This document shows, piece by piece, positions 41,929 to 56,052 of a stretch of DNA of 64,000 nucleotides (positions are counted from its first letter, which is position 1; every line of letters begins with the position of its first letter). The notes beneath the pieces are model-generated. The model searched no databases and was not told the origin of the DNA. It saw nothing but the letters and a program-made list of their open reading frames with translations. Source of the DNA: JBCDCB01 sp039182735 (lineage in GTDB: Bacteria > Planctomycetota > Phycisphaerae > Phycisphaerales > UBA1924); NCBI GenBank assembly GCA_039182735.1, contig JBCDCB010000009.1, forward strand, positions 9,037-73,036, given 5' to 3'. The position numbers and the translations under genes were made by a program.

Positions 41929-43130
41929 GCCGACGACAACTCGTGCGCGGGCGCGTCGTGAACGCTCTTACTGAGCTGCGCAAAGCACGCGAGCAGACCG
42001 AGCGAGGCACCGGTCAGCACCCAGCCCGTGCCCCCCGCGCTGAGCAGCGGCAGAGCGATGCCCTTCGTCGGCGCGAGACCGGTGACCACGAACAGGTTCA
42101 TCGTCGCCTGCCCGGCGATCGTCACCAGCACGCCCGTCGCGACGAGCGCGCTGAACCGATCGGGCAACCCGCGCACGATCAGGTACCCGCACCACAGCAT
42201 CACCAGGTACAGCGAGATGACCCCCGCCGCGCCGATCAGCCCGAGCTCCTCGCAGATCACGGAGAAGAGGAAGTCGGTCCGGTCCTCCGGCAGGTAGCCG
42301 AACTTCTGCAGCCCGAAGCCCAGCCCGCGTCCGCTCGGCCCGCCGTGCGCGATCGCGACGAGCGACTGGATGATGTGGAACCCCGAGCCCTCGGGGTCGG
42401 CGTACGGATCGGCGAACGCGCCGATGCGCCGCACGCGATAGTCACTCGTGAGGATCAGCGCCGCCAGCGCCCCGATCCCGATCGGTGCCATCATCAGGAA
42501 GTGCGTGATCCGCGCGCCCCCGGCGACCAGCAGCAGCGAGCCTGTCGCCGCGATGATCACCCCGGTGCCGAGATCCTCGACCGCGACCAGCAGCGCGATC
42601 AGCCCGATCGCCGCAAGCGCCGGGAGCAGGCCTTTCCAGAAAAGCCTGAGCCTGCCGCTGAAACGGACGGCGTACCACGCCACGAAGACGCCGATCGCCC
42701 ATTTGGCGATCTCGCTGGGCTGCGCTGTGAGTTCCATCCCCGGCGCCTTGATCCAGCGCAGAGCACCCTTCTCCTCGTGACCCAGCCCAGGGACGTACAC
42801 GCACAGCACCGCGCCGAGCATCAGCAGGGGGGTCAGCGGTCCGATGCGGAACAGGAACCCCCGAAGCCACCCCGCGGGGAGCATCCAGACGGTGAACATC
42901 GCCGCCACCGCGAGCAGCGCGTAGACGACGGGTCGGCTCTGGATCGTGAGCCACGGCGCGCCGGTCCCGCTCGCGCCGATGCTGAGCCCGGCCGAGTGCA
43001 CCATCACAACACCGATGCACAGCAGGGCGATCGCGGAGAGGATCACCCCATGAGAAGCTGAAACATCGGGTTTCGGGCTGGTATCCGGGATCGAGTCTGG
43101 CACACTGGGTGTATCGGATGGTCGTCGCAT
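41925..43130 (-). CDS. ftsW: FtsW-type peptidoglycan glycosyltransferase
   Basis: SEDS-family polymerase that builds septal glycan strands from lipid II. It is 401 residues from ATG 43130, with about ten membrane helices. The motifs QPSEIAKWA, VAVEDLGTGVII, GGPSGRGLGFG and FGLQKFGYLPEDRTDFLFSVICEELG match FtsW/RodA; location directly before murG favours FtsW. A start 13 codons upstream is possible but overlaps the divergent gene's leader. Confidence 0.94.
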   Translation of the reverse strand: MRRPSDTPSVPDSIPDTSPKPDVSASHGVILSAIALLCIGVVMVHSAGLSIGASGTGAPWLTIQSRPVVYALLAVAAMFTVWMLPAGWLRGFLFRIGPLTPLLMLGAVLCVYVPGLGHEEKGALRWIKAPGMELTAQPSEIAKWAIGVFVAWYAVRFSGRLRLFWKGLLPALAAIGLIALLVAVEDLGTGVIIAATGSLLLVAGGARITHFLMMAPIGIGALAALILTSDYRVRRIGAFADPYADPEGSGFHIIQSLVAIAHGGPSGRGLGFGLQKFGYLPEDRTDFLFSVICEELGLIGAAGVISLYLVMLWCGYLIVRGLPDRFSALVATGVLVTIAGQATMNLFVVTGLAPTKGIALPLLSAGGTGWVLTGASLGLLACFAQLSKSVHDAPAHELSSA

Positions 43131-43213
43131 CCCGGTGCAGACTCGGGCGTGCGCACGGACTTCGAACAAACCCGCTCGTTCGCGGGTTGGTCAACAAGAT
43201 CGGAGGGCTCCCC

Positions 43214-44179
43214 ATGGCCGCCACGTTCTCACGCATCAAGACGTTCGCCCTCGCCGCGGCCACCGCAGGCGTGCTCGCGCTCACCCCCGCCGCGACTGCC
43301 GGCGGGTGCGGCGGAAGCGGCTTCTCCTTCGGATTCTCCGTGGGCAAGTCCTACGGCGGGCACCGGTCCTATCGACATCGCGGCTATCACCGCTCATATG
43401 CGCATCGCCACTACCACCGCGGCTATTCCAGTCGCCGCCCGTACTACAGGACCCGCTCGTACTACCGTCCGACCTATCGCTACGGGTTCGGCGGTTCATA
43501 TCACTTCAGCGATCGCCGCCCGTCGTACCGCGGGCACACGCACGTCAACACCTACGTCAACCGTGCGCCGCAGACCGTCGTCTATGTCGGCGAAGGCAAC
43601 ACAGGCAGCGCGTACAACGTCCCCAATGCGCAGACCACGACTCGCCTCGCGGACGTTGACCACGCGTGGAGCGTGCTCCTCGCGGGCGACGCGACACTCG
43701 GGCAGAAGGCCTTCGGCGAAGCCGCCTCGCGCGATCAGAACGACGCCCGCGCCAAGCTCGGATACGCCATCGCCTCCGCCGCCCTCCGCGACTACGACAC
43801 CGCGGCGTGGGCCAACCGCCGAGCCCTCACCCTCGGTGCCGATCCGATGAATCTCGTCCCGGACACCAGCGACGACTTCCAGACCCGCATGGGTCGCCTG
43901 CTCGGCGCGATGTACCAGCGTGTGAACAACGCGGGCGACCGCGCCGGTGCGTGGCTGACGATCGCGTCGCTCGAGCGGGCCCGCGGCAACGACGCCGCCG
44001 CCCGTACGGCGCTCGATCAGGCCCGGGCACTGGGCGAGTCGGGCAGCGCGATCGACCGCCTCTCGGGGCTCCTCGCGCCGCCGCCGGCACCGGTCCAACA
44101 GCCTCAGCAGCAGGAGCAGGAGCCCGTGAACGACTTCGCCGCGCCGAGCGCAACGTCGGTCACCGGCGCGGACGCCTGA
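43214..44179 (+). CDS. secreted His/Arg/Tyr-rich protein with TPR-like C-terminal half
   Basis: A 321-residue exported protein. ATG 43214 follows CGGAGGG and begins a signal peptide ending near TPAATAGG. Residues 30-105 are a low-complexity basic segment full of His, Arg, Tyr and Gly (HRGYHRSYAHRHYHRGY), possibly metal- or polysaccharide-binding. Residues 140-270 form helical repeats like degenerate TPRs (AFGEAASRDQNDARAKLGYA). The C-terminus is Pro/Gln-rich. The function is unknown. It lies just before the ribosomal protein operon. Confidence 0.75.
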   Translation: MAATFSRIKTFALAAATAGVLALTPAATAGGCGGSGFSFGFSVGKSYGGHRSYRHRGYHRSYAHRHYHRGYSSRRPYYRTRSYYRPTYRYGFGGSYHFSDRRPSYRGHTHVNTYVNRAPQTVVYVGEGNTGSAYNVPNAQTTTRLADVDHAWSVLLAGDATLGQKAFGEAASRDQNDARAKLGYAIASAALRDYDTAAWANRRALTLGADPMNLVPDTSDDFQTRMGRLLGAMYQRVNNAGDRAGAWLTIASLERARGNDAAARTALDQARALGESGSAIDRLSGLLAPPPAPVQQPQQQEQEPVNDFAAPSATSVTGADA

Positions 44180-44216
44180 ATCGCCTGATGGGCCGACAAA
44201 TCTGAGCCATTCGAGA

Positions 44217-44245
44217 TTGTCCCCGTCCTGAGCGGGGGCTATTCT
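44217..44245 (+). promoter_or_regulatory. candidate promoter of the rplKAJL operon
   Basis: TTGTCC (44217-44222), a 17-base spacer and TATTCT (44240-44245) resemble a housekeeping promoter about 130 bases before rplK. The spacer contains an imperfect hairpin (CCCCG/CGGGG) that might instead end the preceding transcript. It is an inference from pattern and position. Confidence 0.45.
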
Positions 44246-44375
44246 CGTAGCTCGCAGCGCGGCCCGGGTCGGTCCGCGCGACAACCAAACCCGTTTGCAC
44301 CACGATCTTCGCCGGCATGACTTGGGACGCCGGCACGCGACGCCTGTCGCAACGGAGCGTGGGAGGTGAGGCAGA

Positions 44376-44804
44376 ATGGCCAAGAAAGAAGTTGTCTCGC
44401 AGTTCAAGATCATGGCCCCCGCCGGGGAAGCCACGCCCGGACCGCCGCTCGGTCCCGCGCTGGGTTCCAACGGCGTCAACCCGGGCCAGTTCATCCAGCA
44501 GTTCAACGCCGCGACGCAGGACAAAAAGGGCCTGATCGTTGGCTGCGTGATCACGGTCTACAACGACCGCTCGTTCGAGTTCGAGCTGCGCTCGCCGCCC
44601 GCGTCTTCGCTGCTCAAGAAGGCTGCGGGGATCGACAAGGCCTCCGGCACGCCGCAGGACATGAACGCGGGCACCGTCACCCGCGACCAGGTCCGCGAGA
44701 TGGCGCAGGAGAAGATGGCGGACCTCAACGCGGGAAGCGTCGAGTCCGCGATGCTCATGATCGAAGGCACCGCCCGCTCCATGGGCATCGTGGTGGAGGG
44801 CTGA
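44376..44804 (+). CDS. rplK: 50S ribosomal protein L11
   Basis: Binds 23S rRNA in the GTPase-associated centre. It is 142 residues with APAGEATPGPPLGPALGSNGVN at the N-terminus, the most recognisable L11 signature, and GTARSMGI near the end. ATG 44376 follows GGGAGG. First gene of the operon; no secE or nusG precedes it, unlike in many bacteria. Confidence 0.98.
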   Translation: MAKKEVVSQFKIMAPAGEATPGPPLGPALGSNGVNPGQFIQQFNAATQDKKGLIVGCVITVYNDRSFEFELRSPPASSLLKKAAGIDKASGTPQDMNAGTVTRDQVREMAQEKMADLNAGSVESAMLMIEGTARSMGIVVEG

Positions 44805-44809
44805 TCGAG

Positions 44810-45529
44810 ATGGCCAAGAAGACCAAGGACCCGCTGTCGAAGTTCGCCAAGCGTCACCGCGAGAACCTCAAGACGCGCCCGGAGGAGCTCAAGGGCACCG
44901 CCGACGCCGTGTCGATCATCAAAAAGTTCAAGGGCCCCAAGTTCGACCAGACGGTTGAAGTCGCGATGTGGCTCAACATCGATCCGAAGCAGGCCGACCA
45001 GGCGATCCGCGGGTCGGTCGCGCTGCCCAAGGGCATCGGGAAGACCAAACGCGTCATCGCGTTCTGCCAGCCGGACGTCGTCAAGGACGCGCTGGCCGCG
45101 GGCGCGATGAAGGCGGGCGGTGAGGACCTCGTCGCCGAGATCGAGAAGGGGTGGATGGACTTCGACGTCGCCGTCGCCAGCCCCGACATGATGCGTGTGA
45201 TCTCCAAGCTGGGCCGTGTGCTGGGTCCCAAGGGCCTGATGCCCTCGCCGAAGGCGGGCACCGTGACCCCGAAGGTCGCCGAGGCCGTGCAGGAATACGC
45301 GGCTGGCAAGGTGGAGTACCGCAACGACAAGTCGGGCAACATCCACGCGCCGATCGGCAAGATGTCCTTCCCCGAGGGCGACCTGCTCGCCAACCTCGAG
45401 CACTTCATCGGCACGATCGACGACCTCCGCCCGTCCGCCGTGAAGGGCCAGTTCATCAAGAAAATCGCGATCAGCGGCACCATGACCCCGAGCGTGCTCA
45501 TCGAGCCGCCCGTCAGCGTTCAGGCCTGA
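44810..45529 (+). CDS. rplA: 50S ribosomal protein L1
   Basis: Forms the L1 stalk and in many bacteria represses its own operon. It is 239 residues from ATG 44810, five bases after rplK. MRVISKLGRVLGPKGLMPSPKAGTVT is the family core (here around residues 125-150), and the C-terminal TMTPSVLIEP is also typical. The long frame upstream runs through rplK in another register and is not used. Confidence 0.98.
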   Translation: MAKKTKDPLSKFAKRHRENLKTRPEELKGTADAVSIIKKFKGPKFDQTVEVAMWLNIDPKQADQAIRGSVALPKGIGKTKRVIAFCQPDVVKDALAAGAMKAGGEDLVAEIEKGWMDFDVAVASPDMMRVISKLGRVLGPKGLMPSPKAGTVTPKVAEAVQEYAAGKVEYRNDKSGNIHAPIGKMSFPEGDLLANLEHFIGTIDDLRPSAVKGQFIKKIAISGTMTPSVLIEPPVSVQA

Positions 45530-45554
45530 GCCGAGCAGAAAGCGAGCACGCACC

Positions 45555-46100
45555 ATGAGCAAGCCCGTCAAGAACCTGATGATCCGCGACTACCAGTCGA
45601 AGCTCGAAGGCTTCGACTCGGCTCTGCTCATCTCCATCCGCGGCATCGAGGCGAACGACAACAACCGCCTCCGCCTCGGTCTGCAGGAGAAGGGCATCAG
45701 CGTCACGATCATCCGAAACAACCTCGCCAAGCACGCCTTCGCCGACTCCGGGCTCAGCGCCCTGGAGCCGATCCTCGAAGGCCCCAGCGCGCTGGCGTAC
45801 GGCGCCGAGAGCGTCGTGGACGTCGCCCGCGAACTCGTCAAGTGGGCGAAGGAACTCGAGAATCTCGAACTCAAGGGCGCCGTGCTCGACGGCGAACTCT
45901 TCGAGGGCGAAGCCGGCGTCGAACGCGTCAGCAAGCTGCCCACGCGCGAAGAGGCCCTGGCACAGTCCGTCACGCTGATCCTCAGCCCGGCGAAGAACCT
46001 CGTCGGCGCCGCCGTCGGCCCGGGTCGCACCCTGCTCGCCGTCGTCAAGGCGGTCGAGGAGAAGCTCGAGAAGGGCGAAGAGATCACTAAGATCGCCTGA
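45555..46100 (+). CDS. rplJ: 50S ribosomal protein L10
   Basis: Base of the L7/L12 stalk. It is 181 residues. The N-terminal rRNA-binding region includes VTIIRNNLAKHAFAD, and the C-terminal helix (about residues 150-180, VVKAVEEKLEKGEEI) binds L12 dimers. Starts at ATG 45555, 25 bases after rplA. Confidence 0.97.
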   Translation: MSKPVKNLMIRDYQSKLEGFDSALLISIRGIEANDNNRLRLGLQEKGISVTIIRNNLAKHAFADSGLSALEPILEGPSALAYGAESVVDVARELVKWAKELENLELKGAVLDGELFEGEAGVERVSKLPTREEALAQSVTLILSPAKNLVGAAVGPGRTLLAVVKAVEEKLEKGEEITKIA

Positions 46101-46226
46101 GCGATCACGCACGACACGACACATCCGCCTCGACTGGCCCCGCGGGGTTAAAAGCCGGAAGGGTCCGGCTCCTCTCGACGCGATGCACCGCGGCACCCGC
46201 CGCTCATGACCGGAAGGTTTGAACCG

Positions 46227-46634
46227 ATGTCCGAAGAAGCCGAAGCGAAGACGTTCGACGCGAAGATCAGCAAGCTGGGCGACGAACTCGCCGGGCTCAC
46301 GCTCAAGGAAGCCGTGGATCTCGCGGACTACATGAAGGACACCTACGGCATCGAGCCCGCCGCGGGCGGTGGCGTCGTGATGGCCGCCGCCGACGGTGGC
46401 GGTGCCGCCGCCGAAGAAGAGAAGAGCGACTTCAACGTCGTGCTGACCGGCGCGGGCGACAAGAAGATCGCCGTCATCAAGGTGGTGCGCGAGGTCACCG
46501 GGCTCGGTCTCAAGGAGGCCAAGGAGCTGGTGGACAACCCGCCCAAGCCGATCAAGGAAGGTCTCGGCAAGGACGAGGCCGAGGAGCTCAAGGGCAAGCT
46601 GGAAGAGGCTGGCGCGAGCATCGAGCTCCAGTGA
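46227..46634 (+). CDS. rplL: 50S ribosomal protein L7/L12
   Basis: Stalk protein that recruits translation GTPases. ATG 46227 is chosen over the upstream ATG 46206: GGAAGG lies nine bases before it and the protein then begins MSEEAEAKTF. It is 135 residues: an N-terminal dimerisation domain, an Ala/Gly hinge and the conserved C-terminal domain with IAVIKVVREVTGLGLKEAKE. A terminator-like structure follows. Confidence 0.97.
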   Translation: MSEEAEAKTFDAKISKLGDELAGLTLKEAVDLADYMKDTYGIEPAAGGGVVMAAADGGGAAAEEEKSDFNVVLTGAGDKKIAVIKVVREVTGLGLKEAKELVDNPPKPIKEGLGKDEAEELKGKLEEAGASIELQ

Positions 46635-46948
46635 TCGCCGTCGGGTCGCTCCAAGCGACCGAATGTTTGGGTGATGTTTGAATTTGTGAAGACGGCGGCT
46701 GGTTCGGCGTCACATCGCGTGACGATCGAGTCGGTCGCCGTCTTTCTTTCTTCTTTGATCCGACCGGGTACGCCGGTTGCATGACGCGATCGGCAGGGGT
46801 ATCATGCTTGATCCCCACGACTTCTTGGTAAACCTGCCCTGGCCAGCGGAATGTAAACAACCTAGGCGGCTTGAGCGCGTCTGCACGCCGGAACGTGACC
46901 CGCGTGGCGATCGCTGTCTCGTCGTCGGTGCATGAATGAGGTGGTTGA
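46635..46948 (+). promoter_or_regulatory. rplL-rpoB intergenic region with attenuator-like stem and separate promoter
   Basis: This 314-base gap holds two signals. First, a 9-bp stem AAGACGGCG (46689-46697) / CGCCGTCTT (46736-46744) encloses a smaller hairpin (GTCAC/GTGAC) and is followed by a pyrimidine run TTCTTTCTTCTTT: a terminator or attenuator for the ribosomal protein transcript. Second, TTGCAT (46777-46782), a 17-base spacer and TATCAT (46800-46805) form a plausible promoter for rpoB, about 140 bases before its ATG. This allows polymerase and ribosomal protein levels to be set separately. Confidence 0.6.
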
Positions 46949-49900
46949 ATGCCTGCGAGGAGTGTGCGCAATTTCTCCAAGCGTGGCGACGGCGTGTCCG
47001 TCCCGGACCTCACGGCCGTCCAAACGGACGCCTATGACCGGTTCCTGCAGCTCGACTTCGAGCCCAAGGAACGCAATCCACTCATCGGTCTCGAGAGCCT
47101 CCTGCGTGAGGTTTTCCCGATCAAGTCGTACGACGAGACGATGTCGCTCGAGTACGCGTACTACCTGCTCGAAGAGCCTCGCTACACGCACGATGAATGC
47201 CGCGAACTCCGCCTGACGTACGGGCGTCCGTTCCGCGTGTGCCTGCGCCTCAACCGCGACAACCACGCCGACCTCCCCGAGGAAGAGATCTACCTCGGCG
47301 AGATCCCCATCATGATGGGCGGCGGCGAGTTCGTCGTGAACGGCGCCGAGCGCGTCATCGTGTCGCAGCTGCACCGCTCGCCGGGCGTGGACTTCTCGAT
47401 CGTTTCTTCCGAGGCCGACCGCCCGCTGCACTCGGCGCGCATCATCCCGGAACGCGGCTCGTGGATCGAGCTTGAGGTGACCAAGAAAGACGTGCTGGCG
47501 ATGCGCATCGACCAGTCCACGCGCCTCGCCGCGACGACGTTCCTGCGCTGCCTCGATGAGTCGATCGCTTCGACCGCCGCGGTGCTCTCGCTCTTCTATG
47601 AGATCTCCGAGGTGAAGTGCGCCGACCTGCGCGCCGAGGACTACGCCGCCGAAACCCTCTTCGACCCGGAGACGGGCGAGGAGCTGGTACACGTCGGCCG
47701 CCAGATCGGCGAGGAGCACCTCGCCGCGGTCCTCGAGAGCGCGATCGACAAGGCCCGCGTCATCCGCAACCCCTCCGACCCGCTGATCCTCAACACGGTC
47801 GCGGAAGAGAAGCTCGAGCAGTTCGCCGAGGTCGCGGAGGACGAGTACGAAGCCGCGCTGTTGAAAATCTACACGCGTCTGCGTCCCGGCAACCCGCCGC
47901 AGGTCGATAAGGCCAAGCAGCTCTTCGTCGAGAAGTTCCTCGATGACAATCGCTACCGCCTGGGCAAGGTGGGCCGCTTCCGCATCAACCGCAAGTTCGA
48001 TCTGAACATCAACGAGACAGAGATGTTCGTCAGCGCGACCGACTTCCTACGCGTCGTGCAGTACATCCTCGACCTGCGCAGCAAGCGCCCCGACCCGAAG
48101 ACCGGTCGCCCCGTTGCGCAGGTGGACGACATCGACCACCTCGGCAACCGCCGCTTGCGTACGCTCGACGAGCTCGCAGTCGAGGAGATCCGCAAGGGAT
48201 TCCTCAAGCTGCGCCGCACGGTGCAAGAGCGCATGAGCGTCCGCGAGCCGGAAGAGGTCACCAAGATCGCCGACCTCGTGAACTCGAAGTCGATCTCCAG
48301 CGCGATCGACTTCTTCTTCGGGCGCAGCGAGCTGTCGCAGGTCGTTGACCAGACCAACCCGCTTTCGTCGCTCGTCCACGAGCGCCGGCTTTCGGCGCTC
48401 GGCCCGGGCGGACTCAACCGCACGCGCGGGGGCTTCGAAGTCCGCGACGTCCACATCTCGCACTACGGTCGCGTCTGCCCCATCGAGACGCCCGAAGGCA
48501 CGAACATCGGCCTCATCTGCTCGCTCGGCATCTTCAGCGAAATCGACGAGTACGGCTTTCTTATCACGCCCTACCGCAAAGTCAGCGCCGGTGAAGTCAC
48601 CGACGAGGTCGTCAAGCTCCGCGCCGACGAAGAGATGAAAGCCGTCTTCGCCCCGTGCGAGGCGCTCACACCCGACGGCAAGCTCACGCAGGGCAACGTC
48701 CTCGCGCGTGTGGACGGCGAACTCGCCGAAGTCTCCAACAACGAGGTCGAGTACGTCGATGTTGCGCCGAAGCAGATCGTCGGCGTGTCGGCGGCGCTCA
48801 TCCCCTTCCTCGAGCACGATGACGCCAACCGCGCCCTCATGGGCTCGAACATGCAGCGTCAGGCCGTCCCGCTCATCAAGGTCGATCCGCCGCTCGTCGG
48901 CACCGGCATGGAGAAGGACGTCGGCATGAACAGCGGCATGGTGATCCGCGCGAAGCGCGCCGGCACCGTGACCTACGTCGATGCCGAACGCGTCATCGTC
49001 GATAACGCCGACGAGTACGAGCTCCGCAAGTATGTCGGGCTCAACGAGCGCACGTGCCTCAACCAGAAGCCCGTCGTCACCCCCGGGCAGACGGTCGAGC
49101 AGGGGCAGATCCTCGCCGACGGCGCCTCCACCAAGATGGGCGAGCTCGCGATCGGCAAGAACGCGCTCGTCGCGTTCAACACCTTCGATGGCTACAACTT
49201 CGAAGACGCCATCGTCATCAGCCAGCGTCTCGTCAAGGACGACACCTTCACGTCGATCCACATCGAGTCCTTCGACGTCGAGATCCGCGAGACCAAGCTC
49301 GGCCGCGAAGAGTTCACGCGAGACATCCCCAACGTCTCCGAGAAGATGCTCCGCAACCTCGACGAGCACGGCATCATCCGCACCGGCGCCCGCGTCATGC
49401 CGGGCGATATCCTCGTCGGCAAGGTCTCGCCCAAGAGCAAGTCCGAGCTCACCCCCGAGGAGAAGCTGCTCCACGCGATCTTCGGGCGCGCCGGCGAAGA
49501 CGTGAAGAACGACTCGCTCGAGCTTCCGTCCGGCAAGAGCGGCATCGTCATCGGCGCCAAGCGATTCTCCCGCCGCGTCCACATGACCGAAGAGCAGAAG
49601 AAGCTCCTCAAGCGCGACATGGACGCCTACGGCGAAGAGATGGACCAGAAGGTCATCGCGATCTTCCGCCAGATGGTCGCCGCGATCAACGAGGTCACCG
49701 GCACAGAACTCGTCGATCCCTCGACACGCCAGAAGGTCGGTGTCAGCGACATCCCCGAGGTCATCCTCGAGCAGATCGAAAACTTCAGCCTCGACTGGAT
49801 CAAGGGCTCCAAGGACGCCAAGGCCGCGGGCGAGACCATCCGCGGGCAGTTCTGGCCCCGCATCGAAGCCAACCGCAAGGAGCGCGAGCGCAAGCTGGCG

Positions 49901-50764
49901 CACATGAAGCGTGGCGATGAGCTGCCGTCCGGCGTGCTCGATATGGTCAAGATCTACCTCGCCACCAAGCGCCAGCTCTCGGTTGGCGACAAGATGGCCG
50001 GGCGTCACGGCAACAAGGGCGTCATCGCCCGCATCGTTCCCGAAGAGGACATGCCCTTCCTCGAAGACGGCACGCCCGTCGATGTGCTGCTCAACCCGCT
50101 CGGCGTGCCGAGCCGCATGAACGTCGGGCAGATCCTCGAAACACACTTGGGCTACGCGGCGCAGATCCTCGGGTTCCAGGCGGTCACGCCCGTCTTCGAC
50201 GGCGCGACCGAGCAGGAAGTGCACGACTCGCTCGCCGAGGCGAACGAGTACGTGGATGCCGTCCTCGCCAAGCACGAAGAAGAGGGCACGCACCCGCACC
50301 ACCGCGCGCTGCTCGCCAAGATGCCCGCCGGCGGCAAGATCCAGCTCTACGACGGGCGCACCGGTGAGCCCTTCAAGCAGCGCACCACCGTGGGCTACAT
50401 GTACCTGCTCAAGCTGCACCACCTCGTGGACGACAAGATCCACGCGCGTGCGACGGGCCCGTACTCGCTCATCACGCAGCAGCCCCTCGGCGGCAAGAGC
50501 CGCACCGGCGGGCAGCGCTTCGGCGAGATGGAAGTGTGGGGCCTCGAAGCCTACGGCGCCGCGTACATCCTGCAGGAACTCCTCACCGTCAAGTCCGACG
50601 ACGTCGAGGGGCGCACCAAGATCTACGAGTCGATGGTCAAGGGCGCGAACACGCTCGAAGCCGGCATGCCCGTCGCCTTCGACGTGCTCTGCAACGAGCT
50701 CAAGGGCCTCGGCATGAACGTCACCATGGAGAAGGGCAACTTCGAGAGCGCCGCGCTGCTCTGA
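46949..50764 (+). CDS. rpoB: RNA polymerase subunit beta
   Basis: Catalytic subunit of RNA polymerase, 1271 residues. GAERVIVSQLHRSPGV, LSALGPGGLNRTRGGFEVRDVH and GRVCPIETPEGTNIGLI (rifampicin-binding region) are all present, as are NALVAFNTFDGYNFEDAI and the C-terminal QPLGGKSRTGGQRFGEMEVW. ATG 46949 follows GAGGTGG. It is followed after 39 bases by a lipoprotein gene rather than directly by rpoC. Confidence 0.99.
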   Translation: MPARSVRNFSKRGDGVSVPDLTAVQTDAYDRFLQLDFEPKERNPLIGLESLLREVFPIKSYDETMSLEYAYYLLEEPRYTHDECRELRLTYGRPFRVCLRLNRDNHADLPEEEIYLGEIPIMMGGGEFVVNGAERVIVSQLHRSPGVDFSIVSSEADRPLHSARIIPERGSWIELEVTKKDVLAMRIDQSTRLAATTFLRCLDESIASTAAVLSLFYEISEVKCADLRAEDYAAETLFDPETGEELVHVGRQIGEEHLAAVLESAIDKARVIRNPSDPLILNTVAEEKLEQFAEVAEDEYEAALLKIYTRLRPGNPPQVDKAKQLFVEKFLDDNRYRLGKVGRFRINRKFDLNINETEMFVSATDFLRVVQYILDLRSKRPDPKTGRPVAQVDDIDHLGNRRLRTLDELAVEEIRKGFLKLRRTVQERMSVREPEEVTKIADLVNSKSISSAIDFFFGRSELSQVVDQTNPLSSLVHERRLSALGPGGLNRTRGGFEVRDVHISHYGRVCPIETPEGTNIGLICSLGIFSEIDEYGFLITPYRKVSAGEVTDEVVKLRADEEMKAVFAPCEALTPDGKLTQGNVLARVDGELAEVSNNEVEYVDVAPKQIVGVSAALIPFLEHDDANRALMGSNMQRQAVPLIKVDPPLVGTGMEKDVGMNSGMVIRAKRAGTVTYVDAERVIVDNADEYELRKYVGLNERTCLNQKPVVTPGQTVEQGQILADGASTKMGELAIGKNALVAFNTFDGYNFEDAIVISQRLVKDDTFTSIHIESFDVEIRETKLGREEFTRDIPNVSEKMLRNLDEHGIIRTGARVMPGDILVGKVSPKSKSELTPEEKLLHAIFGRAGEDVKNDSLELPSGKSGIVIGAKRFSRRVHMTEEQKKLLKRDMDAYGEEMDQKVIAIFRQMVAAINEVTGTELVDPSTRQKVGVSDIPEVILEQIENFSLDWIKGSKDAKAAGETIRGQFWPRIEANRKERERKLAHMKRGDELPSGVLDMVKIYLATKRQLSVGDKMAGRHGNKGVIARIVPEEDMPFLEDGTPVDVLLNPLGVPSRMNVGQILETHLGYAAQILGFQAVTPVFDGATEQEVHDSLAEANEYVDAVLAKHEEEGTHPHHRALLAKMPAGGKIQLYDGRTGEPFKQRTTVGYMYLLKLHHLVDDKIHARATGPYSLITQQPLGGKSRTGGQRFGEMEVWGLEAYGAAYILQELLTVKSDDVEGRTKIYESMVKGANTLEAGMPVAFDVLCNELKGLGMNVTMEKGNFESAALL

Positions 50765-50803
50765 GCAGCCATCGCTCCGACGGAGCAGGGAGAAGACCGC
50801 GAC

Positions 50804-51517
50804 ATGGCACGCACCCGCATGCTTCACAACCTGTCGATGTTCGCCGGCGCACTCGCCGTCGCGTCGATGCTCAGCGCCTGCGGCGGCGGCTCTTCCGAGC
50901 CCGCCGACAACGACGCATCGGGCAGCGACGCCCAGGCGTCCGCCGCCCCGCCCGAGAACGCCTCGCCCAGCGCGTCGGGCGAAGGTGCCTCGATGCCGGC
51001 GTCCGCGACGGGCGACGAGATCCCGACGCAGGCGACCTCCGCCGGTGCCGTGCAGCTCTTCATCGACGCGATGCGCGAGGGCGACTACGAGTCCGCCAAG
51101 CTGATCTGCCACCCGCAGGCGCTGGGGCAGGACAAGCTCGACACGATGCAGCGGTCGATCGAGCAGATGGAAGAGGCACGCGAGAACACCGCCGCCGCCG
51201 GTGCCGACGACGCGCAGGTCGCCGAGCTCGACGCCACCATTCAGCTGCTCCGCGTGACGTTCACGAACCCGTGGCAGAACGTGGAGGCGCGCAAGGTGGT
51301 CGAGCAGGGCGACAAGGCGCGGTACCACCTCTCGTTCGCCGTCGCCGATGCACCGGGCGGGCGCGCGTCGCGCGCAATCGACGTCTTCGAGATCGACGAG
51401 GCCTGGTTCGTATTCATCCCCGAGTGGGTGGACATCCCGCTCTCGCAGATCATGTCCGACCCCGCCAACGACGACGGGGAACAACCGACCGGCGACGCCG
51501 CCCCGACCGACGGCTGA
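50804..51517 (+). CDS. lipoprotein of unknown function between rpoB and rpoC
   Basis: A 237-residue lipoprotein. The signal sequence ends in lipobox ASMLSAC (Cys near residue 26), followed by a Ser/Ala/Pro-rich linker of about 60 residues. A folded domain starts at AVQLFIDAMREGDYESAKLI (about residue 84), resembling the NTF2-like or DUF4878 pattern of small secreted domains. It continues with a helix and beta strands to VFEIDEAWFVFIPEW. It has no known role in transcription. It starts 39 bases after rpoB and ends about 100 bases before rpoC, so it is almost certainly expressed with them. Confidence 0.85.
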   Translation: MARTRMLHNLSMFAGALAVASMLSACGGGSSEPADNDASGSDAQASAAPPENASPSASGEGASMPASATGDEIPTQATSAGAVQLFIDAMREGDYESAKLICHPQALGQDKLDTMQRSIEQMEEARENTAAAGADDAQVAELDATIQLLRVTFTNPWQNVEARKVVEQGDKARYHLSFAVADAPGGRASRAIDVFEIDEAWFVFIPEWVDIPLSQIMSDPANDDGEQPTGDAAPTDG

Positions 51518-51614
51518 GCACCACGACACCCACCGATCCCCGCGTCCGCGCCGCAAGCCGCTGGCAGCAGACGCACCAAACCGATCGACTTTCCTCCACG
51601 AGGAGCGACGACCC

Positions 51615-56018
<4,404 letters not shown>

Positions 56019-56052
56019 GCGTCCTGCTGCTCGATAATCGAGTCACACTCGG

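Noticed and set aside
46206..46226. Upstream ATG as start of L7/L12
   Set aside because: It has no ribosome site and adds MTGRFEP, unlike the family. ATG 46227 has GGAAGG at proper spacing.
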